In this document: positions 44,033-55,177 of the stretch, in pieces | Layout: each line of letters begins with the position of its first letter | Numbering within the stretch: position 1 is the stretch's first letter | Source of the DNA: Dactylonectria macrodidyma | Taxonomy: Eukaryota; Ascomycota; Sordariomycetes; Hypocreales; Nectriaceae | DNA length: 64,000 nucleotides | Assembly (NCBI GenBank): GCA_020744425.1 | Contig: JAGMUV010000013.1 | Coordinates: forward strand, 1,178,001 to 1,242,000 | Direction: 5' to 3' | Notes under the pieces: model-generated | Told to the model about the DNA's origin: nothing | Database searches by the model: none | The model's input: the letters and a program-made list of their open reading frames with translations, nothing else | Position numbers and translations under genes: made by a program

Positions 44033-47000
44033 TTAATCAAATACATCCGTGGCGAATCGCTCATTTCGATTCTTATCAAACCAATCCCTCGCCTCCTCCT
44101 CAGTCACATCTTTGCCCTCATTCTTGCACCATTCCTGGGCGAGGCGAACGCAAACATCCTCAATGGCCTTGCCCACATCCCGGCTCCCGCAGATGTACGC
44201 CTTAGCGCCACGGTTCCAGAGCGGGAAGACGTCGTTGCGATCGTGGTAGAGGCGGTCCTGGACGTACTTGCAGCCCTCGGACTTGTCGGTGGCGCGGGAG
44301 TAGGCGCGGCGGACCTCGACGACGCCCATCTTCTCCCAGCGGGCGAACTCGTCGGCGTAGAGGTCGTCGACGGCCGGGTCGCGACAGCCGTAGAAGAGGA
44401 GGGCCGGGGCGAGGTCGCGGCCGGCGGCGGACATGGCGGCGCGCTCCTGGACGAAGCCCCGGAAAGGCGCGAGGCCGCTGCCGGCGGCGATGCAGATGAT
44501 GGGCGTGGCCTCCGGGTCGCGGGGCAGGTGGAAGGCCGCCGTCGACGGACGCACCGAGACGTGTAGCTTCTCGCCGGCGCCGAGCTCCGAGAGGAAGCTG
44601 GTCGCGACGCCGACGTGCCGGCCTTGGCCCGATAGCGACGGAGCGTCGAGCAGGGAGTAGGTCAGGGTCAACTTTGAGGGGTCCGCGAGAGGGGACGAGG
44701 AGATGGAGCTTTGGGAGGTCAGCAGGGCGAACATGGTAATGATGATAGGCTATCGTGACTTACTATTGTCGAACCCTCATAGGTGGCAGCATAGCCAGGT
44801 ATGAGCTGATGGGGAAGGGGATGGAAGGATACTTTTCGAGAAGTTCCAGCACGGAGACTTTCTTGGCGACAATGGCGTCCTGATAGTCGTCGCTGGCGAG
44901 TTTCTCGAGTTCGTGAATAACTGACTTGTTCTCCGTAGCTTCTGCCAGTGCCAAAATGTTCTATCAGTCAGTCAGTTACTGCTGCCATGCGCAGCATGTA
45001 TAGAGGAGGAAGGTATGCATCGCTTACCCTCTTCGTGGCAGGCTGCGATAGCTCTACATAAGCGCCCAGCACGTCCCGCGCCGAGATGGGTACATTAGTC
45101 GGGAGCGTCGTCGGTCGGTCGGACTGGATCTTCAAGGCGGCGTCCCAGGCCAGCTGGAAGCGACGGAAGACGCGGGCGACGGTGGCCTTGGGGTTGATGG
45201 GTAGGATGGCCAGGTAGTCGCCGGACTTGTACGACATGCCCGTGGGCAGCTGGATCTCGATGTGCTTCTTGGGAGGTCCAGAAGCTGTGAGCGTCTTGGT
45301 CGACACGACGAGGGCTTCCTCGACGTCTTGACGCAGCGTGGCCTTGCGTGGTGTTGTCACTTCGACAGTGAGAGCTTGTGCGCCTACGAGGTCGACCGTC
45401 TCACTTGCGCCGTACTTTTCCTTGAGGGCCGGCCACAAGACGTCGTCCTCCCAGGTCTCAAAGTCGCTGAACATGTCGCTACTAGCCGCGTCGGCACTGC
45501 CCATGGCAACTATGCGAGCGCCGCCCAGCTTCTCCAACGTCGAGTCCACCAGCTTGGGGACGCGGTGAAAGGTCTGCGTCCAGTCGTGGTGCCCACACCC
45601 GAAGACGGCGTAGGCCACATTGTCCATCTCGTTTCCTTTGAGATTCTCGATCCAGTTGACGAAGTGGGCGGCGTTGGATGGCGGCTGGCCTTCGTACGAC
45701 GCCGTCACGATGACCACGGGGTGGTCTTGAGGCAGGTTCTGCTTCGCTTGGTCGAGAGGCCCGACGGTGACGGCGCTGAAGCCGTGAATAGGGGCATCTG
45801 CTGCTAGTCTCTGTGCCAGCGCCTCGCAAGTGCCGCTGTTGGAGCCATAGAACACAGACAGGGGCTTTCCAGCGTTAGACGCCTTGATCTCGGCCGTGTG
45901 CTTCTTGATCGAGGTATGTTCGGCGGGAGCTTTTCCAGCGAGATTCTGCTCCAGCTCCGTCGCCGTCATGCCGTGGCGGAGACTCGCGCGCATGTCAAAG
46001 TTGTCGGGCTTGAGTGTCAGAGTCTCCTTGATCTTCAGTTGGTAGTTGGGGTCGTCCATGGTGAAGTTGAAGTTCTGAAACAGCATGGCCATGGCGAGAA
46101 TAGCCTCTTGCCAGGCAAACGGCCGTCCGATGCACGCCCGCTTGCCGTTTCCAAACGGCTTCCAGCAGTTGGGGAACTCCTCGTTGAGGCGGGCAAAGTT
46201 GGCGTCGGTCATGCGCTCGGGCTTGAACTCGTTGGCGTCGTCGCCGAAGACGACCGGGTCGAGATGAGACTTGCTAATGAGCGCCGTGACGACTTCGCCC
46301 TTGCGGATGAGATATTTGCCTCCGAGGACGGTATCTTCGTTGGCTTCGACTCCGAAAGCTCCAATGGTAGACCTGAGTCTCAGAGCCTCTCGGAGAACCT
46401 TGAGTTGAGTAGTTAGAATACGGTGACAATCATGTGAGTAATTGGGCTACGTACAGCGGCGATGTAGGGGAACTTGTTGAGGTGATCAACTGTGATGGCA
46501 TCTCGACCCAACACTTGGTCCACTTCTTCTTGGACCTTTTGGTATTCTGCAGGGTGCTTCAGCAAGAGGTAAAAGGTAAACGACAGCATGCCCGAGGTGG
46601 TCTCATGTCCTGCAATGAGAAAGGTTATAAGCTGGTTCGTGATGTTGTCGTCCGAGAGCCTCTCGCCCGTCTGCGGATCGACGCCGTTGAGCATAGCCGC
46701 CAACAGATCCTTTCTCTCGCTCGGGTTCTTCTTCCTGGCCTGAACGACCTCGTCGGCCGTCTTCTTCATGGTCGCGATGTCGGCAAAGTACTTGTCGTTG
46801 GCGGTGCGGAACAGGAAGTTGGGGGCAAAGGCAGGGCGCCTCTGCCGGTTGCCGCACTCGGTGAGGAAGTCGCCCATGGCCTCGACGAACGGGTGCAGGT
46901 CCTCGCGGTAGTAGGAGTTGAAGCGGAAGTTCATGGCGCAGAGGGCGAGGGTGTCGAGGGCGAGGCGGGTGAAGTCCTCGGCGACGTGGATCGGACTGTG

Positions 47001-47519
47001 AGGGCCATGGCGGGCGAACTTCATGCACATCTGAGTGGCGATGTCGTGCATGTCATTGAACATTCCCCTGATGGGAAGAGGACCAAAGGCCGGGACGAGG
47101 ACGCGGTGCGCCTTGCCCCAGTTCGGTTCGTCATTGTAGGCCTAGATGAAAGATTAGATGCTGGGTATATAAAGGCAGTGAAGTGAGTCTTACGGTAAAG
47201 AGACCGTCGTGTACGCCGTCTCTTACAACCTAGGTATTTCTGGTCAGTGTTGATGTTTCTGGGAAAGCTACCACCTATATCTGCTTACTCCGAGAACAGT
47301 CTTCAAAGTCTTCTGAAAGCGCTTCTCATCGCAAATCTCGTTGACAAGAGCATTTGATGAGACTAGGATCGGGCTACTAGAACCCAGCTGGACTCGATAG
47401 ATGGGGCCGTAGATGTCGGCAAGCCGGTTCAGGTCGGCGTGGGGGCTGGTAGTGAACTCGCCGAGGTTGCCAATGAGGGGAAGGCCCCGAGGCTGAGGGA
47501 TAGGGACGAACTCAGCCAT
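44033..47519 (-). CDS. CYP505: CYP505-family self-sufficient cytochrome P450-reductase fusion (P450foxy type)
   Basis: A membrane-associated fatty-acid hydroxylase carrying its own reductase; P450foxy hydroxylates at omega-1 to omega-3. Exons are 47289-47519, 47194-47229, 47141-46455, 46398-45028, 44960-44764 and 44708-44033 (minus-strand order), giving 1065 residues. In the P450 half, the I-helix is AGHETTSG (266-273), ExxR is E322-R325, and the heme motif FGNGKRACIGR has ligand C407. The reductase half has the FMN-binding start VFYGSNSGTCEALA, YEGQPPSNAAHF and FGCGHHDW, the FAD segment MRVRQYSISSSP and the NADPH segment YICGSRDVGKA. It ends RNERFATDVFD, as I recall for Fusarium P450foxy. 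All domains and key residues are present. It is convergent with erdS. Confidence 0.95.
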
Positions 47520-50500
47520 GGAGACTTGGGGGTTCGATTATGAGTGTGCGTAAGATTCAAATCGAATCTCGGGGTGGTAGAGAGATAGTGGAAGTGGAAG
47601 AGGAGTCGTTGGGGTATTGGCGTGTCTTTTATGGGTGTGACAATGAGCAACCTTCCGCCCTACGTGAAGACGGCGTTGCAGTATTGGCTTTTGCTCCGCG
47701 TCTGCGCCTGTGCTTCAAATTCCGCCGTGACGTAACCCGTCACAAAGTCAAAAGTCCAGATAGAGGATAGTATCATGTAAGGATTGATTGGAGAAGAGGG
47801 ACAGGTGGATCGGGCTAAGAGTGGCTTGAAGGTAGAGATCAACGAATCTCACGGGGTTGATATATAATTATAGGGGGTTCTCAACTCAGGTCTCTTATAT
47901 GCGCTATCCAATCCCATAGGATGTCCATATTCGTTCGTATCCAAGTTAATATTCGGGATCGCGCAACATGGCCCGAGGCCGCGGACCTGCAAACAGGCGG
48001 GCGGAGGGCATGTTTCGCCCGCAACGGCATTCAACTAGCTAGGTCGCTGCGCCTAGTTACGCACTACGTAGCGGTGCATCTGGAGAAGCTGGACTTGCCG
48101 ACTCGGACATTGCGAGATACAGCCAATCATGGAAATGGTATTGGCATTTTGGAGACCCTGCAGACACTGGATGCGGAGCCATAGCCACTGATTGCGCCCC
48201 GCCAAGACAAAGCCGGAGCCGGGACACGGAGAGTCGGGGCTCGCGTTCGGCTTACTTGCGAAGAGCGGGGCGAAAAAGCCGCGAAATCAAAGTCGCGAAC
48301 ATATGAAACCCGAGCCTCTGTATTCCAATCTCTCTCTATCTAGTCGTTTACCGCCCCTCTAATAATAATATAGCGCCCTGATCGACAATAACCGACGACC
48401 ATATTCGTAGTTGTTCCGAATATTGCGCCGGCTCTCCGTTGGCACGGACGCTCGTTAGCGAACAGTCTTCGCTACAAAACTCAATTCCGGTCCAAAGAAA
48501 TACGTCACCTTTCACGGCACTCCCGAAGGTGACACATTCACATGCCACACCGACTTGGCTTAGTGGAGATTAAAGCCGACATGGAATCCCAGCAATGCCC
48601 TGAATGCAGCCGTTCTAAATATCCATCAAGAGCCCATGCCCCGACACATTTGCTTGTTTTCCAGAACCCATTCTACTCTTCCTTTATTGCGATTACTCTG
48701 CTACCACCGAATGCCCTTGTCCGGTCGAACCCCGAAATCCCAAGCGCACATTAACATCACATCAATCATGTGTACGCAGAGCGATATCTGTTATTCCTGT
48801 TGGTCAACCAAATGAGCCATCTAGCAACGCGCGTTTCACAACACCCCCTACAATTTCCAGGTCGTTTGCACGCACATCGAACCCTCCGTCGAGTCTTACA
48901 CAGAACGCCAATCGCCCTCATGATCCGTCGCCGAGAGTCGCCGAGGTGGCTCAATTAATTGTCCATTGCGGACGTTGTTCAACCACATGGTCAGTCGCTG
49001 CGTCATCCAGATGCACCCTACCCCCGAGACCCGAGCAACGGTAATAGCAAAAGAGGTGCATGACGATCATGGAACTGCATCTGTCAGTAACTAAGGATTG
49101 TTGCTAGGTTTCAGTGCCAAGTTGCAGGAGGGCGTAAATGAGCTTGTGTTTGTACACAGGGTCCAAGTTTGACAGCTATCAACAACCCAGCGCTCCCTTG
49201 TAGGTGGAATGTACCCGAGTGGACGGATCAATAACCACCATCGCCGAGAAGACTGAAAAGGTCTCACATGCCACAGCAGCGCAGCCTAGTAAGTCAATTG
49301 AAAATACTCGCCTTCCATGGGGCCATATTAGTCCATGGGCTAGCTTGAAGTGGCTATGATTGATGCAAGGACAACCGAGGAAGTTACATTACGCGGCCTC
49401 GAGCAGATTCTAGAGGGCATTGTTACTTGTGTAGCCCACGACGGAGCTAAGGTATTTCGTACAAGCCAAAACATGTACAATACCTTACACGGAGCAATTG
49501 TAACGATCGATGAGGTAGATTCGTGGCTCAGGTAAAATATCACGATACGTAGTCATCTATCAAGGTATTCATACACTGGGTTCAACGGCTGAGGAACCAT
49601 CATGTGCAGTCCAATTACCCATTTGAAGCAAACCTGCCAGATCAGACGAGTCTTGGCGATGCGGCTGACTACTATGCATTCTACAAGTTCCCATGCAGGA
49701 ACTAAGCCCCCCACGTGAATATACTTTGTAGAAGGTAAACAAGGCTCGTTTAGGTGCCTTATTAAGGAACGACTTTTTCGAAACGCGGCCCTACATCCCT
49801 GTAAAGCACGGCCTTCCTCTGCGCGCAGATGAGCAAGAGGCCAAATGGACAACAAAACGATCAGAGGGACGAAAGGGATACAAGGGAAGGGAGTGGACGG
49901 AAAAATCAAAAAAAAAAAATCAAAAAAAAAATTATTATCCAGTTGCTCAAGACTCAGAACAGAATCTAGTCCAACAATAAGAGAGCAGATCGAAAGCCTC
50001 ACGCGCCCGTCTTGGTCCCAGTTCCCGATGGCTTCGCGCAGCCAAGACATCTCCAACGAGCATCTGGGTGCCGTAATTGCCGAGAAAGCGTCCATCGCTG
50101 CATGATGAGCAAGGGGAGTGAAAGGGCTCCATACAGAAAAGAACTGCCCAAGGATTAAACATGCGACTTGCTCAGAAGGTTTTGGTCCGCAAAAGTTCGT
50201 TCAAACCACCACAGGCCAATGATGCCCCGTCCCCGCAAACATCTCCGCGCTCCAAACTTCAATTCCCCGGATCTCCTCCCCCAAAAACTCCACTTTGAAT
50301 TTCGGAGGGTAATTTTCCGACCACTCCTGGCTTGCTGATGGTCGACGACTAACACGGTGACCCCAGACGTATTGGGGCAGGTCATTGAAGTTGGAGTAGC
50401 TGGGAGATTCAAGGATGAAAAGACGCTTTAGTAGATAGTATGGACGCAATGGACCCAAATATATAAGGAATTGCTCGTTCGCGACTACCATCCAGAGCAC

Positions 50501-50529
50501 CTCACCCCCAATTCCTCCTCTCATCAACC
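47520..50529. other. 3-kb divergent promoter region of CYP505 and the exopolygalacturonase
   Basis: Only short overlapping frames. A GGCTAA hexamer, the core of the XlnR/Xyr1 target, occurs at 47813-47818 upstream of CYP505. There is a TATATAAT-type stretch near 47860 on the minus strand and an A-rich run near 49908-49932. A TATA box serves the plus-strand gene. No RNA gene or repeat family was recognised. Confidence 0.5.
50460..50466 (+). promoter_or_regulatory. TATA box of the exopolygalacturonase gene
   Basis: TATATAA 64 bases upstream of the ATG, followed by a C-rich CA leader just before the start. This is a typical spacing for a strongly inducible fungal secreted-enzyme gene. Confidence 0.5.
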
Positions 50530-51974
50530 ATGGCATCCCTCAAGTTACTGTCCCTGTCCCTGCTCGGCTACTTCTCCCAAGCCGTGTACGCCAGCACGTG
50601 CATCGTGCCGGCGTCAAACAGCACAGCGTCAGATGCGTCCCTGATCCAGGAAGTCTTCACGCGATGCTCCAAGGACTCGACAATTCTGTTCCAGAAGGGC
50701 GTCGACTACAACGTCTTTGAGCCCATCACGGCAACCACCCTGTCCAACGTCACCATTTCAGTACAGGGCAACCTGAACCTGCCTCAGAACATCTCCGCCG
50801 TTCAGCAGATTGTTTCCGCTGCGGGAGGCTCGCTTTACTGGTTCGACTTCAAGGGGACCAACGTCCAGTACATCGGAGTTGAAGATGTACGATATTCCAC
50901 CCGTGTTTATGTCGTGTCCGAATACTAACCATCTCAGGTTACAACTGGATGGATTCGATCATATGGACAGCAGTGGTGGGATGCCAACCCAGCCGGATCA
51001 ACTGGCCTTGCCAACCGACCTCACCTGATGAGGTTCCAGGTGACCAATGGAGCCATCAAGTACTTCAAGTCGTGGAAGCCCATCGGCTGGAACGTTGCGG
51101 TCAAGGGATCCAACATTGTCATCTCCCACGCCATCGTCGACTCGGTTTCCGAGACCGGAAGCTTTCCCTTCAACACGGACGGCTTCGGAATCGCCGCGAC
51201 AAACGTCACCCTGAGCGACTCCGTCATCTTCAACGGCGATGATGCCGTCGCCATTACCGACGGTGCCCACAATGTCCTCGTCGAGCGCAGCACTGTCGGT
51301 TACCAGACCCACGGACTGAGTATTGGGTCTCTCGGCTCCGATTACACCAAGTTCGTCAACGTCTCTGACATCAAATTCAACGACATCACATTTGCCGGTG
51401 GTCTTTATGCCTCTAGACTCAAGTCGTGGACAGGCGGACAGGTATTTGCCCCATTGCGTTCCTCTACTCACCTCCCACCTATGCTAACTGCAGCTAGGGC
51501 CTCGTCAAAAACGTCGAGTGGAGCAACATCCGCCTATTCAACGTGACTTTCCCCATCTTCATCACGCAAACGTACTGGGATCAGAACAAGGCAACCAGTG
51601 GCCGACCCACAGACACCGCAGTCATGATGGAAGACTTTACGTGGGAGAACTGGTCCGGCTCAATCAACTCATACATGCCAGGCGATGGCTCTTGTGCCTC
51701 CGACGTAAGTACCAACAACTCGATTGTGAAGGCTATCTCTAATCTTTAGTAGCCCTGCTGGTATGATGTCGGTCTTCCCAACCTCCAGCACAACGAAGCC
51801 ATCATCCTCGAGTGCTACAACGATAAGTCGTGCCAGAACTTCAAGTTCGACGACATTAAGATTTATGCTCAGGACCTGAGCCCGCCCTCGGTCATTTGCA
51901 TGAATGCTAAGGCGGACTTAAACCCTGAGATGGGTATCACTTGCCGCAATGGAACATTTGTGCCCCTGTACTAG
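50530..51974 (+). CDS. Secreted GH28 exopolygalacturonase
   Basis: Predicted to release galacturonic acid from the ends of pectin or oligogalacturonate outside the cell. Exons are 50530-50886, 50938-51441, 51498-51704 and 51753-51974, giving 429 residues. A signal peptide of about 21 residues ends at VYA before STC. The right-handed beta-helix carries all four GH28 signatures: NTD (198-200), GDD (D220, D221), HG (H244) and RxK (R279, K281). There are several N-x-S/T sites, as expected for a secreted glycoprotein. The length and [13 protein letters not shown] region fit the exo rather than the endo group, although exo-rhamnogalacturonase cannot be ruled out. The splice at the last intron could use either of two nearby AG pairs; the second avoids an in-frame stop. 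Confidence 0.92.
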
Positions 51975-54620
51975 AATGGGTAAGTACAGCGGGTCAACCA
52001 GATCAGTGGTATAATGCAAGGATACCTATAGAGAAAACTCTGGAACGAAATTAGAGGGGAGGAGGGAGCTAGTGATACCCAGGGGAAGCGATTACTTGAG
52101 GCCGTCCTATAGAGAAGCGCTCAAAGCTGAATAAGACGACCCAAAGCATTACGCATATCAATATGGCCACAATTACCACTTGTGTACGCCAGCGAAGACA
52201 TTTTCCAATTCAGTTAACATTTCCCTCAAGGACAATAGATGTATGGTGCGTCCACGAGTACCTAGTAGACAGAGAGATTTCGCGTTGCCAAGTACTACCA
52301 GTCACCGGCTCCTCCTCTTTTGACGACTTCAGCCATGCATGTCATTGCCTACGGCCACATGGCTCTCGGAATTGGAAACATATATCGCATTGAGCCCAGC
52401 ATTTACAATGAAGGCAGCTTAGTAGAGCCTGATCTTCGTGTGAGTGGTCCCACCAACCCACGTTCCAACTCTGAGGTTCAAGCTGTGGTTGACCAGAGTA
52501 GTACCCAGCCATCAACACCTCCAAAATCCGTTGTCGGAGACGGAACTTGTCATCCTTTGGAGATACTATTTCCCGAGCCCGGAATATTTCCCGAGCCATG
52601 CTCGGCCCAGTCACAGAATGACTCAACTAAGTAGATGAGAGTAGTCGTAACCTGTGATTAGTTTGCCGCCAACGTTCGAGAACTGCCAAAATATCTAAAG
52701 ATGTAGCTTTAGCGCTAAGATCGCAGATCAAGAATTTCAAGTTACTCCTTGTCACTTCACAATCGTGCGATGTTGAGGAAATACGTTGGCGCATTCATTT
52801 GTGATACAATAGCATCGCTAGTGCACCTCTTCGCGCCGACTATCCTTTCCTCGAAGGCATTTGCGTCATCATGGGCTTGAGATAGTGACGAGCGCTAGAT
52901 TGCCACGCATGGTTTGGATCCCACCATGGCCACATATGACGAGCTTACGGATAAGTGCTGCGAGGACCCGGCTCCAGCAAGGAGCTTGGTACAGACTTAG
53001 AGTGACTATGGAATGTTTAGTTAGAATGAGAGAGGGCGGAAATCATGTTTATGTCCCAGGAACTACAGTCTTCCTTATTAACTTTGTTTGCGAATGCCTT
53101 GGTGAGACTTAAACGCAAACGTCCTTCTGTCTCAATCAAGGACTATCCACAGGCACAGATTTAACTACCTTACTTGTCCAAATCAATACCTGAGCTCTGT
53201 TTGATATCAAAAGGCGGTATGTTGAGCAGCAGTCGGTGATGATGGTGAAGTCAACCAGGCGTTGACTTCTCAGTAGGCCTCTAGCGCTCATCGGAGATGG
53301 TTACATCGAACTTGGAGGGGCTCCCTCTCAGGCTCTCACCGCTAAGAGGAATTATTTCACAAACACAATCCCGAAATATGTTGTGACATATCAATTACCC
53401 ACTGTGAGATGGCAATTAATGCTGTTACAAATTTGAGTGGCTCATTCGTGTCTCGGCAAGGTGACATGATTTGCGGCTGCTGTGCCAACTCAAAGGGTCA
53501 CTACTCATTCAATGCAAGAGTCGGGCAAAATAGCATCAAGTAAAACCTCTTGAAGCCCTGAAACTGCTCTCATCGCTGGTACCGAGTTCTCTCTTATATG
53601 CGAACCCTTTTAAGGTTATAAAAAGGCCGAAACCGATGGTCTTGCACTCATAAGGCAGACATGTCGCCTCCAAAGTGGGCGAAACGCCGGTTGCTGCTCC
53701 GAGGCTGTCGATCTGACGTGCATCGTTTCGGCGCCGATTGACTGGGGGCTTAGCGCCAACCGGCAGAGAAAAAGATCCGAAGAAAAAGGAAGAAAAAAAA
53801 ACATGGGCCCAGGAGATCGGGTTTGAAATTTCCCAAGCTATGCCGCTAACGGTTCATTTTGAGACGGCGTTGCTGGGCGGGTTTGTTTCCAAAGAGTTTG
53901 GGGTGGTTTGAAGCCGGCTGTGACCGGTTGCACGAGGGAGACACAAAGAGACTGCCAGGTGCTGTTTCAATTATTCTTTCTATTACTGCCATTGGTTTGT
54001 GTGGTGTCTAAATCCTATCAGCCTTGAAAGTAAGGGCTTGACTCGGACTGGCGCCCCTATCTGCACCTTGTGAGGTGGTTGTCTTGATGTGGTTGCTAGA
54101 GTTGCCAAGGTGTATCAGAACATGAGACGCCTCAACACCACCACAATGCACCTCTGCAGGTTTTGGAATTCCGCCACCACCGTCATTTCCTTCGCATCTG
54201 CCCCCTTGGAGCGTTTCCGTCTCCGTCACCAATTCAAGTTACCCCTTCTATCTCCATCAGGGCGCCCGACCACCATGCAACTGGCATGAGATTCTTTCAA
54301 CGGAAAGAGTAGTAAAACAAAACAAGAACGTATGTTCATAAGGGGATATCTTTGTAGTACAAGTAGTTATAAAAATCAAATCAAATAACGCCGATGCTCG
54401 CTTATTGTCGTGAGATGATGTGAAGCGGTGGTGGGGGAGGCGTGTGAGGATAAGCGTTGTAAGGGAAGTTTCTAGTTGCGTTGGTGCGTCTAGTCGGGAG
54501 ATTTTCCCTGTCTGTATTTTTCGTGAGGGTTTTTGAGTACACTGTCTCTATGCAATCATCCACTTTGAGAGAATGAAATGAGACGTAGAGGATAATCGGA
54601 TGGTATAACTGTAACTAAGA
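51975..54620. other. Convergent intergenic region after the exopolygalacturonase
   Basis: About 2.6 kb, in part AT-rich (52,650-53,600). Frames are all under 105 codons, overlap on both strands and match nothing I know. No repeats or RNA genes were identified. Confidence 0.5.
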
Positions 54621-55177
54621 TTATACACGAGAACCACCAGCGCGTCCACGCTTGGGCAGAGACCATGGCGTTTCGCAGATGATCTGACCAATATGTTAGC
54701 ATTATCTCTCATTCAGTGTGCATGGGGTATTTCTTACCTCGCCTTCACTATATCCCCAGAAGTACACAACCATGCCGATGAGGTAGTATATCGCCGCATT
54801 CGTTCCCTGGTAGATGAGAGCCGCCGATAGCGCCGTGAGAGGTAGGATGGCGAGGCGGAACTCGAGAGAGCGGTGCAGCGCGGAGCCGGCGACGAAGCTC
54901 ATGGGCCACTCGAGGCCGAACATGACGAGCCCAAAGACGAGATTTACTACTTGGAGGATCGGCATAGGCTTGACACCTCCGTCGAGTGATCTCGTGAGGA
55001 AGTCCCAGAAGATCTTGGGCCAGACGAAGCACTGGATAGCAGCAATGACTTGGTCTGTGAGAGGCTAGTTAGTCGAGGAGGTTCTCGCCAGGACGTCCGT
55101 TCAGGCGGTTGTTACTTACAAGCTGCGGCGCTCAGAATAATGAGGCGAGCCCAGTGGTTCTTAATAAGCTTGCCCAT
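54621..55177 (-). CDS. Small multi-pass membrane protein, fungus-specific (DUF7727-like)
   Basis: A 145-residue protein of unknown function. Exons are 55120-55177, 54738-55054 and 54621-54683; the joins give an A-A-A-Y-Q-V-I sequence and an E-G-E-I-I-C sequence. Four hydrophobic segments are visible: residues about 12-30, 50-68, 80-100 and 102-120 (AAIYYLIGMVVYFWG). The short C-terminal tail, PKRGRAGGSRV, is basic. The start MGKLIKNHWARLIILSAAA resembles a conserved family found in many ascomycetes, which I recall as a domain of unknown function. The localisation is presumably an internal membrane, but nothing in the sequence says which. No functional link to neighbours is apparent. Confidence 0.82.

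Noticed and set aside
45262..45807. 181-codon plus-strand open frame
   Set aside because: Antisense to the FMN-binding part of the CYP505 reductase; a shadow frame.
46434..47186. 250-codon plus-strand open frame
   Set aside because: Antisense to the P450 domain of CYP505; the high GC of third positions creates long antisense frames.
49908..49932. A-rich runs as a possible retroposon tail
   Set aside because: No target-site duplication or upstream element body could be found; simple A-rich sequence is sufficient explanation.
51741..51752. In-frame stop just before the last exon of the exopolygalacturonase
   Set aside because: The second of two adjacent AG acceptors removes both TAG triplets and restores the conserved D-P-C-W-Y-D sequence.
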